Positions 4,792 to 12,048 of a stretch of 12,756 nucleotides of DNA are shown here, piece after piece. This DNA comes from Pseudomonadota bacterium. Its GTDB lineage: Bacteria > Pseudomonadota > Alphaproteobacteria > Sphingomonadales > Sphingomonadaceae. A program made the position numbers and the translations under genes. Position 1 is the first letter of the stretch, and each line of letters opens with the position of its first letter. The stretch spans positions 1 to 12,756 of the forward strand of contig JAKOWQ010000152.1 of the NCBI GenBank assembly GCA_029781465.1, given 5' to 3'. The notes under the pieces are model-generated. The model was not told where the DNA came from and searched no databases. It saw nothing but the letters and a program-made list of their open reading frames with translations.

Positions 4792-5401
4792 GCACGGCCT
4801 TCACCCCGTCGATCACATACTGCGCGGCCAGCGCGGCGAGCAGCACCCCCAGAAGGCGGGTAATCACCGCCTCGACCCGGGTGCCCATCAGCCGCATCAG
4901 CGGCCCTGCGGCGGCGAGCGCGGCGAAGGTCAGCACCATCACGGCGCCAAGCGCGGCGAGGATCATCAGCGTCTGTTCGGTGCCGTGGGCGCGCGCGGTG
5001 AGCAGCATCATCGTGGCGATCGATCCCGGTCCGGCGATCATCGGCATGGCCATGGGAAAGACCGACACGTCCTCAACGTGCTCGTCGCGGACCTTTTCCG
5101 CGCGCTCCTCGCGGCGCTGGGTGCGCTTTTCGAACACCATGTCGAGCGCGATCACGAACAGCATGATCCCGCCGGCCAGGCGGAACGAGTTGAGCTCGAT
5201 ATGCAGCGCGCCCAGCAAGTTTTCGCCAAACAGCGCAAAGGTTACGAGGATCGCTGTGGCGATAACGCAGGCGCGCAGGGCCATCGCGGTGGCATGGCGC
5301 GCACTCGCACCCTTGACCAACCCCGCATAGATCGGGGCACAGCCGGGCGGGTCGATCACCACGAACAGGGTGACGAAAGCCGAAAGAAACAGATCGAGCA
5401 C
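4778..5401 (-). CDS. MarC family integral membrane protein
   Basis: A 207-residue hydrophobic protein with about six membrane segments. The N-terminus reads LFLSAFVTLFVVIDPPGCAP, the conserved DPxGxxP signature of MarC/UPF0056 proteins. A basic, hydrophilic loop (about residues 88-110, EKRTQRREERAEKVRDE) sits between membrane helices. MarC was once linked to multiple antibiotic resistance but that was not upheld, and the transported substrate is unknown. The start is GTG at 5399-5401, 13 bases after the stop of the upstream secreted-protein gene, so it is the last gene of the yggT-folD operon. It overlaps the convergent LON gene by 14 bases. Confidence 0.85.
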   Translation of the reverse strand: MLDLFLSAFVTLFVVIDPPGCAPIYAGLVKGASARHATAMALRACVIATAILVTFALFGENLLGALHIELNSFRLAGGIMLFVIALDMVFEKRTQRREERAEKVRDEHVEDVSVFPMAMPMIAGPGSIATMMLLTARAHGTEQTLMILAALGAVMVLTFAALAAAGPLMRLMGTRVEAVITRLLGVLLAALAAQYVIDGVKAVLTAV

Positions 5402-5414
5402 CGGCGGAAACTGC

Positions 5415-6104
5415 CTATCTGGCCGGCGGCGCGGCGAATTCGACCACCTGAACCGGGGTCATCGCTCCAGCAGTGACCATCGAGACCGAGAAATTGCGCG
5501 CACCGTCTGGCTGGACAGTGACTTCCCAGTTCAGCGTCCCGTCGAGCGACTGACCGGCCGCGTGTCCGCTATCGAGCGGGGGAAGCTTCTTGGGCAGTTT
5601 GGGCAGCTTGCCGGGTTTGCCGCGCGGCCCCTTGGGGCAATCGGCGACCTTGGCGACGATCATTTCGGGCGGATCGAGCGCCATCGGCAGCTCATCGCCC
5701 TGATCCATGATCCACTTGTAGGCGCCGTCCTTCTGGCGCTGCCAGACGGTGGTGAAGAACCCGGTCAATTCGCCGCGCTGCCAGGCTCCGCGGGTGACCG
5801 CGATCGAGCCATCGCAGCTCGACCAGACCTGATGCGGCTGCCAGGAGACCGATTTGGCCGGATCGGCCTTGCCGCCAAGAAATTCCTGCGCATAGACCAT
5901 CTGCGGCGCGAACATCACCGCATCCTTGGTGGCAGTGGCGCGAAAGGCGGTCCACTGCCCCTTGTCCTGGGCCAGCTGGGCAAAGGCGATCTCGGCGGCG
6001 ATCACCGCGCTGGGATTGGCATAGCTGCCTTGCGGCGCGCGCTCGCGCGCAAACGCGGGTCCGGCAAGGGCAACAAGGGCGAGCATGGTTGCAAGGCGCT
6101 TCAT
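5415..6104 (-). CDS. Secreted protein with NTF2-like (SnoaL/DUF4440-type) fold, unknown function
   Basis: A 229-residue protein. ATG 6104 is chosen because it opens with a clear signal peptide (MKRLATMLALVALAGPAFA, cleavage expected after AFA). An upstream in-frame start adds 20 Arg-rich residues and overlaps folD. The mature part begins with a helix (AVIAAEIAFAQLAQDKGQWTAF) and TATKDAVMFAP, typical of NTF2-like proteins of the DUF4440 type, and ends that domain with YKWIMDQGDEL. A Lys/Pro/Gly-rich linker (KGPRGKPGKLPKLPKKLPP) separates it from a short C-terminal beta-rich part. Periplasmic location is expected. It follows folD by 10 bases and precedes marC by 13. The fold assignment is by pattern only; no function is assigned. 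Confidence 0.7.
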   Translation of the reverse strand: MKRLATMLALVALAGPAFARERAPQGSYANPSAVIAAEIAFAQLAQDKGQWTAFRATATKDAVMFAPQMVYAQEFLGGKADPAKSVSWQPHQVWSSCDGSIAVTRGAWQRGELTGFFTTVWQRQKDGAYKWIMDQGDELPMALDPPEMIVAKVADCPKGPRGKPGKLPKLPKKLPPLDSGHAAGQSLDGTLNWEVTVQPDGARNFSVSMVTAGAMTPVQVVEFAAPPAR

Positions 6105-6114
6105 GGGCGCCGGT

Positions 6115-7011
6115 TTACAGCGCCCCCGCGGCAAGCGCCACCCCTGCATTGCGATGCGCCGCAACCAGCGTGTTGCGCAGCAGAACCGCGATGGTCATCG
6201 GCCCTACTCCGCCGGGCACCGGGGTAACCGCCGCTGCGACCTGGGCCGCTTCGGCAAAATCGACGTCGCCCACAAGCCGCCCCTTGGCCTGGCCATCTTC
6301 GGGGGGCAAGCGGTTGATCCCGACATCGATCACCGTGCAGCCGGGTTTGAGCCAGCTGCCCTTGATCATTTCCGGTCGGCCTACCGCCGCCACCACGATA
6401 TCGGCGCGGCGCACCACAGCGGGCAGGTCGCGAGTACGGCTGTGTGCAATGGTGACAGTGCAGTTCTCGGCCAGCAGCAATTGCGCCATCGGCTTGCCGA
6501 CCAGGATCGAACGACCGATCACCACCGCATCGAGCCCCGAAAGGCTCCCCAGCCGGTCCTTGAGCAGCATCAGGCTGCCCAGCGGCGTACACGGCACCAG
6601 CCCCGGCTGGCCGAGCGCGAGCCGCCCGGTGCTGATCGGGGTCAGCCCGTCAACATCCTTGTCGGGATTGATCCGCGCAACCACGGCCTGTTCATCGAGA
6701 TGACCGGGCAGTGGCAGCTGGACCAGGATTCCGTCAACCAGCGGATCGGCGTTGAGCCGGTCGATCAGCGCGATCAGCGCAATTTGCGCGGTATCGGCGG
6801 GCAGCTTGTGTTCAAAGCTGGCCATGCCGCATTCGAGCGTTGCCCGTCCCTTGGAGGCGACATAGACCTTGCTCGCCGGATCCTCACCCACCAGCACCAC
6901 GGCGAGGCCCGCCTTGCGCCCGGCAGCCTGCTCGAAAGTGGCGGCATAGTCGGCCACCCGGGCCCGCAGACCCGCTGCAAAAGCCTTTCCGTCGATAATC
7001 GCCGCGCTCAT
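6115..7011 (-). CDS. folD: Methylenetetrahydrofolate dehydrogenase/cyclohydrolase FolD
   Basis: A 298-residue cytoplasmic bifunctional enzyme that converts 5,10-methylene-THF to 10-formyl-THF with NADP, feeding purine and formyl-Met synthesis. Visible signatures: Y50-x3-K54 (YVASK) with the catalytic lysine, VDGILVQLPLP (92-102), DKDVDGLTP with D121, the dinucleotide-binding GRSILVGKP (166-174), and PGGVGPMT (266-273). Length is normal for the family. ATG 7009-7011 overlaps the TGA stop of yggT in an ATGA, so translation is coupled to yggT. All key residues are present. Confidence 0.96.
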   Translation of the reverse strand: MSAAIIDGKAFAAGLRARVADYAATFEQAAGRKAGLAVVLVGEDPASKVYVASKGRATLECGMASFEHKLPADTAQIALIALIDRLNADPLVDGILVQLPLPGHLDEQAVVARINPDKDVDGLTPISTGRLALGQPGLVPCTPLGSLMLLKDRLGSLSGLDAVVIGRSILVGKPMAQLLLAENCTVTIAHSRTRDLPAVVRRADIVVAAVGRPEMIKGSWLKPGCTVIDVGINRLPPEDGQAKGRLVGDVDFAEAAQVAAAVTPVPGGVGPMTIAVLLRNTLVAAHRNAGVALAAGAL

Positions 7012-7304
7012 TGCATGCTCGCCAGGGCCATTCCGTACAGGATCTTCTGAACGATCGTCAGGCCGATGATCAGCACCATCGGCGAGAAATCGATCGCGCC
7101 GGTATCGGGCATGATCCGGCGCACCGGCGTGAGCAGCGGATCGAGCAGCGCGTTGATCGCCTGCCAGCAGGCGGCGACGAAGTTGTTGCGCGGGTTGATA
7201 ACATTGAACTGCAACAGCAGCGCCAGCACGAACTGCACGATCACCAGCATGACGATGATCGAGATCAGGTAACCGACAATGTCCACCAGAGTGTAGAGCG
7301 CCAC
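7008..7304 (-). CDS. YggT family membrane protein
   Basis: A 98-residue protein with two hydrophobic segments (about 8-32 and 72-92) flanking the conserved loop NVINPRNNFV and LLDPLLTPVRRIMPDTGAID, the hallmark of YggT (YGGT/DUF167-neighbour) proteins. Members are inner-membrane proteins linked to osmotic tolerance and to cell-division or photosystem assembly homologues in other lineages; exact function is unclear. The start is GTG 7302-7304 with AAGGA 8 bases upstream. It is the first gene of the yggT-folD-secreted protein-marC transcription unit and overlaps folD by four bases. Confidence 0.9.
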   Translation of the reverse strand: MALYTLVDIVGYLISIIVMLVIVQFVLALLLQFNVINPRNNFVAACWQAINALLDPLLTPVRRIMPDTGAIDFSPMVLIIGLTIVQKILYGMALASMQ

Positions 7305-7399
7305 AGGTCAATTCCTTGTTGCGGTTGGCGTGAAGCGCCGCTGATAGCCACGCCCTTGCCGCCTCGCAACCGCCGTTCGGCTAACCGCGTGAGCAATCC

Positions 7400-7885
7400 C
7401 TAGAAATCGAAGCTGGTGCTTTCGATATGCCAGCGCAGCTGCTCGGCGCTGGCGCCGGGCACGTCGTTGACCCGTTTGAGCACCACCTCGCCCTCGATCC
7501 GGCGCGGCCCGGAAATGATCGTCACCGGGGCGGTGTAATAGAGAGAGCCGGCCGCGCCCTCGGCCTGGCCTTCGCGCAGCTCGAGCTCGGGCGTGCCAAG
7601 CTTGCCCCAGCGCGCACGGAACTGGGCGAGGTTCATCCCGCTCGCCCCGCCGCGTTCGCCCCAATAGAGATAGGCCGCGTCCCATTGCCCAAGCGACACA
7701 GCCTGGGCCCAGGCCGCCAGAACCTTGCGCGGATCGCGCGAATCGAGCGGCTCAGGCACTGCCGCAGCAGAGGGCCGTGCGGCGGGTGTCAGAGCCGGAG
7801 TGACCGTGGGCGGGGCCGATTCTTCGCCGCTCTGCCCGCATCCCGCCAGCAGCAGCGGAACAGCGAGAAAGACCCGCCGGATCAT
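7400..7885 (-). CDS. Small lipoprotein, unknown function
   Basis: A 161-residue protein starting at ATG 7885, whose first bases overlap the argB stop (ATGA). The first 16 residues (MIRRVFLAVPLLLAGC) form a lipoprotein signal with lipobox LLAGC, so Cys16 should be lipidated. A Pro/Ala/Thr-rich spacer (about 20-45) follows, then a globular domain of about 110 residues with RKVLAAWAQAVSLGQWDAAYLYWG and a beta-rich end (YYTAPVTIISGPRRIEGEVVLKRV). The layout resembles small envelope proteins with an NTF2-like or Rv0361-type fold, but I do not recognise a named family. Lack of Asp at +2 (Gly17) suggests sorting to the outer membrane, which is inference. Confidence 0.75.
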   Translation of the reverse strand: MIRRVFLAVPLLLAGCGQSGEESAPPTVTPALTPAARPSAAAVPEPLDSRDPRKVLAAWAQAVSLGQWDAAYLYWGERGGASGMNLAQFRARWGKLGTPELELREGQAEGAAGSLYYTAPVTIISGPRRIEGEVVLKRVNDVPGASAEQLRWHIESTSFDF

Positions 7886-8790
7886 GCCCGGATCAGGGTG
7901 CCCGCACCGCGCGAGGTGAAAATTTCCAGCAGCATGGCGTGGGGCACCCGCCCATCGAGCACCACCGCCGCCTCGCACCCGGCCTCAACCGCATGGATGC
8001 AGGTTTCGAGCTTGGGGATCATGCCTCCGCTGATCGTGCCATCGGCCTGCAAGGCGGCGATGTCGCGGGGCTTGAGGTCGGTCAGCAGGTTTCCGCCCTT
8101 GTCGAGCACCCCGGCGACATCGGTCAGCAGGAACAGCCGCGCCGCGCCCAGCGCGGCGGCGATTGCGCCTGCCATGGTATCGGCGTTGATGTTGTAGGTC
8201 TCGCCATCCTCGCCCACCGCAATCGGCGCGATCACCGGGATCATCCCGGCATCGGAGATGGTCTTGATCACCTTGGTGTCGACCGCCTGCGGCTCGCCCA
8301 CGAAGCCCAGATCGACCGCCTGTTCGATATTGCTGCCCGGATCGCGGGTGGTGCGTTCGACCTTGCGCGCGGTCACCAGACCGCCGTCCTTGCCCGAAAT
8401 GCCGATCGCCTTGCCTCCGGCCCCGGCGATCCAGCGGACGATTTCCTTGTTGATCGCGCCGGAAAGAACCATTTCGGCGACTTCGGCGGTGGCCTTGTCG
8501 GTCACGCGCAGGCCATCGACGAAGCGGCTTTCCACCCCCAGTTTCCCCAGCATCGCGCCGATCTGCGGCCCGCCGCCGTGGACCACCACCGGGTTGATCC
8601 CGACCGCTTTGAGCAGCACCACGTCCTCGGCGAAATCGTGCGCCAGATCGGGATCGCCCATCGCGTGGCCGCCGTATTTGACCACAAAGGTCTGCCCGGC
8701 ATAGCGCTGGAGATAGGGCAGCGCCTCGACCAGCGTCTCGGCCTTGGCCAGCATCGCCTTGTTCTGCGCGGGATCGTGAGGATCGGTCAT
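7882..8790 (-). CDS. argB: Acetylglutamate kinase
   Basis: A 302-residue cytoplasmic enzyme of the amino-acid kinase family that phosphorylates N-acetylglutamate in the second step of arginine synthesis. Visible motifs: VVKYGGHAM with K38, the glycine loop VVHGGGPQIG (69-78), DGLRVTD with R95, and NADTMAGAIAAALGA near residue 215. An N-terminal helix (about 12-32, ending LPYLQRYAGQ) precedes the first strand. This extra helix is characteristic of hexameric, arginine-inhibited forms, so feedback inhibition is likely. AAAGG lies 8 bases before ATG 8790. It follows the queuosine-precursor transporter gene by 42 bases and overlaps the lipoprotein gene by four. Confidence 0.96.
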   Translation of the reverse strand: MTDPHDPAQNKAMLAKAETLVEALPYLQRYAGQTFVVKYGGHAMGDPDLAHDFAEDVVLLKAVGINPVVVHGGGPQIGAMLGKLGVESRFVDGLRVTDKATAEVAEMVLSGAINKEIVRWIAGAGGKAIGISGKDGGLVTARKVERTTRDPGSNIEQAVDLGFVGEPQAVDTKVIKTISDAGMIPVIAPIAVGEDGETYNINADTMAGAIAAALGAARLFLLTDVAGVLDKGGNLLTDLKPRDIAALQADGTISGGMIPKLETCIHAVEAGCEAAVVLDGRVPHAMLLEIFTSRGAGTLIRA

Positions 8791-8832
8791 GGCCCGCGCC
8801 TTTACTCCCCTTGGCCGCGAATTGAAGCCTTT

Positions 8833-9492
8833 TTAGGCGTCCCTGGCATCGAGCCAGCGGCCCAGTTTGACAAAGACCACGATCAGCGGCGGGACCATGA
8901 TGGTCGAGAGCACCAGCTTGGAAATGATCTGGCCTTCCATGATCTGGCCCAGCGGCATGTCTTGGCCATAGAAGCTGATGGTGATGAACAGCACCGTATC
9001 GACGATCTGCGAAAGCAGGCTGGCGATCCAGGCGCGCAGCACCAGCGCCTTGCCCTGTCCGCCCGCGATCCGGCCGAACAGATAGACGTTGAGCGTCTGC
9101 GAGGTGCCATAGGAAATCAGCCCGGCGAACTGCATTCGCACGCCCTGGCCGAGAAGCCGCGCGAAGGCATCCTGATCGGTCCAGAACGAGGCCGGGGGCA
9201 CTGCGTGGATCACGATCGAAAGCATCACCATCGAAACGATCAGCGGCACGAAGCCAAAGCGCACCAGCCGGTTGGCCATGCCCTGCCCGAACAGTTCGGC
9301 CACCGCGCTGGAAATGATCACCAGGAACAGGAAGGCGAAGATCCCGCTTTCCACCGCCAGATCGCCCAGCACCGGCCAGTGCCCCAGCGAGGCCAGCTTG
9401 GTCCCCATCACCCCGGCAAGCACGCAAAGCCCGCCATAGAGCAGCGAATAGACGAAGAGCGAACGCGGGATCGCGGGGGTCTGGTCTTGCAT
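8833..9492 (-). CDS. Queuosine precursor transporter, YhhQ/QPTR family
   Basis: A 219-residue protein with about six hydrophobic segments. The run LYGGLCVLAGVMGTKLASLG, then ISSAVAELFGQGMANRLVRFGF and SYGTSQTLNVYLFGRI, are signatures of the YhhQ/DUF165 (VUT family) transporters. These import the 7-deazaguanine bases preQ0 or preQ1 used for queuosine modification of tRNAs reading NAY codons. It is the first gene of a reverse cluster with argB 42 bases downstream. No good Shine-Dalgarno precedes ATG 9492, so translation may be leaderless or use a weak site. I looked for a preQ1 riboswitch in the short upstream region and could not see one. Confidence 0.88.
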   Translation of the reverse strand: MQDQTPAIPRSLFVYSLLYGGLCVLAGVMGTKLASLGHWPVLGDLAVESGIFAFLFLVIISSAVAELFGQGMANRLVRFGFVPLIVSMVMLSIVIHAVPPASFWTDQDAFARLLGQGVRMQFAGLISYGTSQTLNVYLFGRIAGGQGKALVLRAWIASLLSQIVDTVLFITISFYGQDMPLGQIMEGQIISKLVLSTIMVPPLIVVFVKLGRWLDARDA

Positions 9493-9601
9493 GGCGCAGG
9501 CTTAGCCGCGAGATCGGCGGTGGGGAAGTGGTGACACAAATTTGACTGTGCAGACGAAGGCGTTACCTCTCGGCGCGAAACATTTTCGGGGAACCGGCAC
9601 C
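9493..9601. promoter_or_regulatory. Short divergent intergenic region (transporter genes)
   Basis: These 109 bases must hold promoters for both the reverse queuosine-transporter cluster and the forward nucleoside transporter. TTGACT (9542-9547) on the plus strand is a plausible -35, but the matching -10 region is poor. GGGGA (9588-9592) serves as ribosome binding site for ATG 9602. Both divergent genes import nucleobase or nucleoside compounds, so shared control is conceivable. Confidence 0.35.
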
Positions 9602-10834
9602 ATGCATGTCATCAACAGCCTGATCGGCATGGCGCTGATCCTGCTCATCGCTTTCGCGCTTTCCTCCGACCGCAAGGCGATCCGCCTGCGGGTGGTGGGC
9701 GCCGCCTTTGCCCTGCAGGCCGGGTTCGCCGCCCTGGTGCTCTACACGCCCTGGGGCAATCAGGCGCTCAAAGGGATTTCCGACGGGGTCTCGGCACTGC
9801 TGGGTTATGCCGGCAAGGGCACGACCTTCCTGTTCGGCGATCTCGCATCGGACAAGCTGGGGCAGAACTTCGCGATCCAGGCGCTGCCGGTGATCGTGTT
9901 CTTCGCTGCGCTGATCTCGATCCTCTATTACCTTGGCATCATGCAGCAGGTGATCAAATGGATCGGCGGCGCGCTGGAGAAGATCACCGGGATCACCAAG
10001 GTGGAAAGCCTGTCCGCCGCCTCCAATATCTTCGTCGGCCAGTCGGAAAGCCCGCTGGTGGTGCGCCCCTACCTTGAGGCGCTGACCCCTTCGCAGCTGT
10101 TCTGTCTGATGAGCGTGGGCATGGCCGGCGTGGCGGGGACGATTCTGGCAGCCTATGCCAGCATGGGAATCCGCATCGACTATCTGGTGGCGGCCGCCTT
10201 CATGTCGGCACCCGGCGGGATCCTGATGGCCAAGATCATCATGCCCGACCCCAGGGGCGAAGTACCGCCCGAACACGACGAGGTGGAGGTTCACGGGCTG
10301 GAGGACGAACGCCCCGCCAATGTCATCATGGCCGCCGCGCAGGGCGCGCAGACCGGGGTGCGGCTCGCCGTGGCGGTGGGGGCCATGGTGCTGGCCTTCG
10401 TCGCGCTGGTGGCGCTGGCCAACGGTATCCTGGGCGGGATCGGCGGCTGGTTCGGCCTGCCCGATCTCTCGTTCCAGGCGATCCTGGGCTACGTCTTCGC
10501 GCCCGTGTTCTGGCTGCTGGGAACGCCCGACTGGGCCGAGGCGATGCGCGCGGGCGGCCTGTTCGGGACCAAGGTGGTGCTCAACGAGTTCGTCGCCTTC
10601 ATCGATCTCGGCGCGGCCACCGACCTGTCGCCGCGCACCGTCGCGGTGGTCACCTTTGCCCTGTGCGGCTTTGCCAACTTCTCCTCGATCGCGATCCAGA
10701 TGGCGGTGACCGGCAGCCTTGCGCCCAACCAGCGCCCGGTGATCGCCCGGCTTGGCCTCAAGGCACTGGCGGCGGGAAGTCTCTCCAACCTGATGAGCGC
10801 GGCGCTGGCCGGACTGTTCCTCGGCCTGGCCTGA
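9602..10834 (+). CDS. nupC: Concentrative nucleoside transporter (NupC/CNT family)
   Basis: A 410-residue inner-membrane protein. The N-terminus (MHVINSLIGMALILLIAFAL, then SSDRKAIRLRVV) matches the first helix and SSDR loop of NupC. Core motifs are GQSESPLVVRPYL, the first substrate- and sodium-binding hairpin, and NEFVAF with TDLSPRT and CGFANFSSIAIQ, the second hairpin. Such proteins take up nucleosides with sodium or protons. A charged cytoplasmic loop (PPEHDEVEVHGLEDERP) lies mid-protein as in other bacterial members. ATG 9602 is chosen because GGGGA precedes it by 9 bases; an upstream in-frame start at 9542 would add 20 residues that are not hydrophobic. Cation and nucleoside preference cannot be read from the sequence. 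Confidence 0.93.
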   Translation: MHVINSLIGMALILLIAFALSSDRKAIRLRVVGAAFALQAGFAALVLYTPWGNQALKGISDGVSALLGYAGKGTTFLFGDLASDKLGQNFAIQALPVIVFFAALISILYYLGIMQQVIKWIGGALEKITGITKVESLSAASNIFVGQSESPLVVRPYLEALTPSQLFCLMSVGMAGVAGTILAAYASMGIRIDYLVAAAFMSAPGGILMAKIIMPDPRGEVPPEHDEVEVHGLEDERPANVIMAAAQGAQTGVRLAVAVGAMVLAFVALVALANGILGGIGGWFGLPDLSFQAILGYVFAPVFWLLGTPDWAEAMRAGGLFGTKVVLNEFVAFIDLGAATDLSPRTVAVVTFALCGFANFSSIAIQMAVTGSLAPNQRPVIARLGLKALAAGSLSNLMSAALAGLFLGLA

Positions 10835-10838
10835 GAGC

Positions 10839-10865
10839 GCTAAGACTCCGGATCGGAGCTTTAGC
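10839..10865 (+). terminator. Hairpin after nupC, possible transcript end
   Basis: Bases 10839-10850 pair with 10854-10865 around a GAT loop: twelve positions with one G-U pair and one A-C mismatch. It begins 5 bases after the nupC stop codon. There is no T run afterwards, so it may stabilise the mRNA 3' end rather than terminate on its own. Confidence 0.45.
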
Positions 10866-10897
10866 AGGCACTTTCCCGGATAGCCTGGGCGCCGCGC

Positions 10898-11296
10898 ATG
10901 GTCTGTCTGGCGGGCATGCACGTCCTGCTCCTCGCCGCCGCCTTTGCACTTTGCCCGCCGGGGCCGCGCATCACCTGCGTGGTCGATGGCGATACCTTCT
11001 GGCTCGACGGGCAGAAGGTGCGGATCGCCGACATCAATGCGCCCGAAACGCATGGCGCGGCCTGCGCGGCTGAGCACGATCTGGGTCAGCGCGCCACCCG
11101 GCGGCTGATCGCGCTGCTCAATGCCGGAGACTTTTCGCTGGAAATCGAGGGCCGCGCGAGCGACCGCTATGGCCGCGCGCTACGCGTGGTCCGCCGCGGC
11201 GGGCGCAGTCTTGGCGCACAGCTGGTCAGAGAAGGCCTGGCCGAGCCCTGGCGCGGGCGCCGCTCGAACTGGTGCGCTATGCTCGCGTCGCGCTAA
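10898..11296 (+). CDS. Secreted thermonuclease-like protein (SNase family)
   Basis: A 132-residue protein. A hydrophobic N-terminus (MHVLLLAAAFALCPPG) acts as signal peptide. The SNase core follows: VVDGDTFWL (D30, D32), KVRIADINAPE (R42, D45, E50) and RASDRYGRALRVV (R93), matching the calcium-binding Asp, catalytic Glu and two Arg of staphylococcal nuclease in order and spacing. So it should be a calcium-dependent nuclease of DNA or RNA acting outside the cytoplasm. The start is uncertain: ATG 10898 or ATG 10916; neither has a good ribosome binding site and the second gives a more typical signal peptide. It lies 64 bases after nupC, consistent with extracellular nucleic acid being cut and the nucleosides imported. 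Its stop overlaps that of the convergent molybdoenzyme gene. Confidence 0.85.
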   Translation: MVCLAGMHVLLLAAAFALCPPGPRITCVVDGDTFWLDGQKVRIADINAPETHGAACAAEHDLGQRATRRLIALLNAGDFSLEIEGRASDRYGRALRVVRRGGRSLGAQLVREGLAEPWRGRRSNWCAMLASR

Positions 11297-12048
11297 ATCC
11301 CGGCATACCACTGGTAGCCGCGCACGTCCTCCCAGTGCCCGCCATTGCCGCCGTAGAGGCCGTCCAGGCTGGCGGTAAGCTCGATCCGCATCAGGTATTT
11401 AGCTTGCTTGTAGCCCAGTTGTCGCTCGACCCTGAGGCGCAGCGGGGCACCGTGGGGCTCGCTCAGCGGCGCGTCGTTCATCCGCCAGGCGAGGATGGTC
11501 TGCGCATGGAACGCCTCGACCAGATCGATCGATTCGTAATAGGGCGCGCCTTCGAGCACATCGGCACAGTGGAACACCGCATAGCGCGCCTCGGGCAGCA
11601 GCCCGGCCAGCGCCAGCACCGCGCCCAGCTGCGGTCCCTGCCACTTGCCGATCGCGCTCCATCCCTCAACGCAGTCGTGGCGGGTAATCTGGCTGCGCTG
11701 GGGCATGGCTTTCAGCGCACCGAGCGGCAACATCAGCGGCTGGCGCACCAGTCCGTCGATCCGCAAGGCCCAGTTGGCAAAGCCCTGAGCCAGATGCGCG
11801 CGATAGGCCGGATCGGCGACCGCGGTGCTGCCGTTGGGCTTGAACACCGGCGAAATGTCCGCCTCGGAAAATTCGCGCGCCAGCGAATCGCCCACCAGCA
11901 GGCGGTGGACCCGTTGGTTGAGACCGGTCGCGCCCTTGAGGCCATCGCGGAAACCCTCGCTGTCGTTGAGCCGGTCGCACCCGCCCAGCAGCAGCCCGCC
12001 AGCGCCCGCTGCGCCGATTCCGATCAGCTTGCGGCGCGACAGGATCAT
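11293..12048 (-). CDS. Sulfite-oxidase-family molybdopterin oxidoreductase, Tat-exported, probable lipoprotein
   Basis: A 251-residue protein. The N-terminus MILSRRKLIGIGAAGAGGLL contains a twin-arginine motif (SRRKLI) and ends in LLGGC, so Cys24 could be lipidated after folded export. The molybdopterin-binding domain spans about 90-230. RHDCVEGWS places the molybdenum-ligating Cys at 126, and the segment with APYYESIDL, then LAWRMND, and HGAPLRLRVERQLGYKQAKYL match the SUOX/MsrP fold. There is no heme domain or C-terminal dimerisation domain, as in MsrP (YedY) types. The substrate is not evident. The gene follows the cytochrome b gene with an ATGA overlap, and GGAGGA lies 6 bases before ATG 12048. 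The cytochrome is the likely electron partner. Confidence 0.88.
   Translation of the reverse strand: MILSRRKLIGIGAAGAGGLLLGGCDRLNDSEGFRDGLKGATGLNQRVHRLLVGDSLAREFSEADISPVFKPNGSTAVADPAYRAHLAQGFANWALRIDGLVRQPLMLPLGALKAMPQRSQITRHDCVEGWSAIGKWQGPQLGAVLALAGLLPEARYAVFHCADVLEGAPYYESIDLVEAFHAQTILAWRMNDAPLSEPHGAPLRLRVERQLGYKQAKYLMRIELTASLDGLYGGNGGHWEDVRGYQWYAGI

Noticed and set aside
7305..7399. Terminator between the lipoprotein gene and yggT
   Set aside because: Several GC-rich words (repeated GCGGTT and GCCGAACGGC) could fold weakly, but there is no T run and no stem clear enough to list.
7939..9534. Plus-strand open frame of 531 codons opposite argB and the queuosine transporter
   Set aside because: It covers two strong reverse genes and has shadow-type composition without motifs.
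9493..9560. preQ1 riboswitch in front of the queuosine-precursor transporter
   Set aside because: The leader is short and I could not see the required stem with an A-rich tail near the start codon.
9563..11077. Minus-strand open frame of 504 codons opposite nupC and the nuclease
   Set aside because: Composition (His, Arg, Gly, Asp, Gln) and lack of any domain mark it as a shadow of the forward coding frame.
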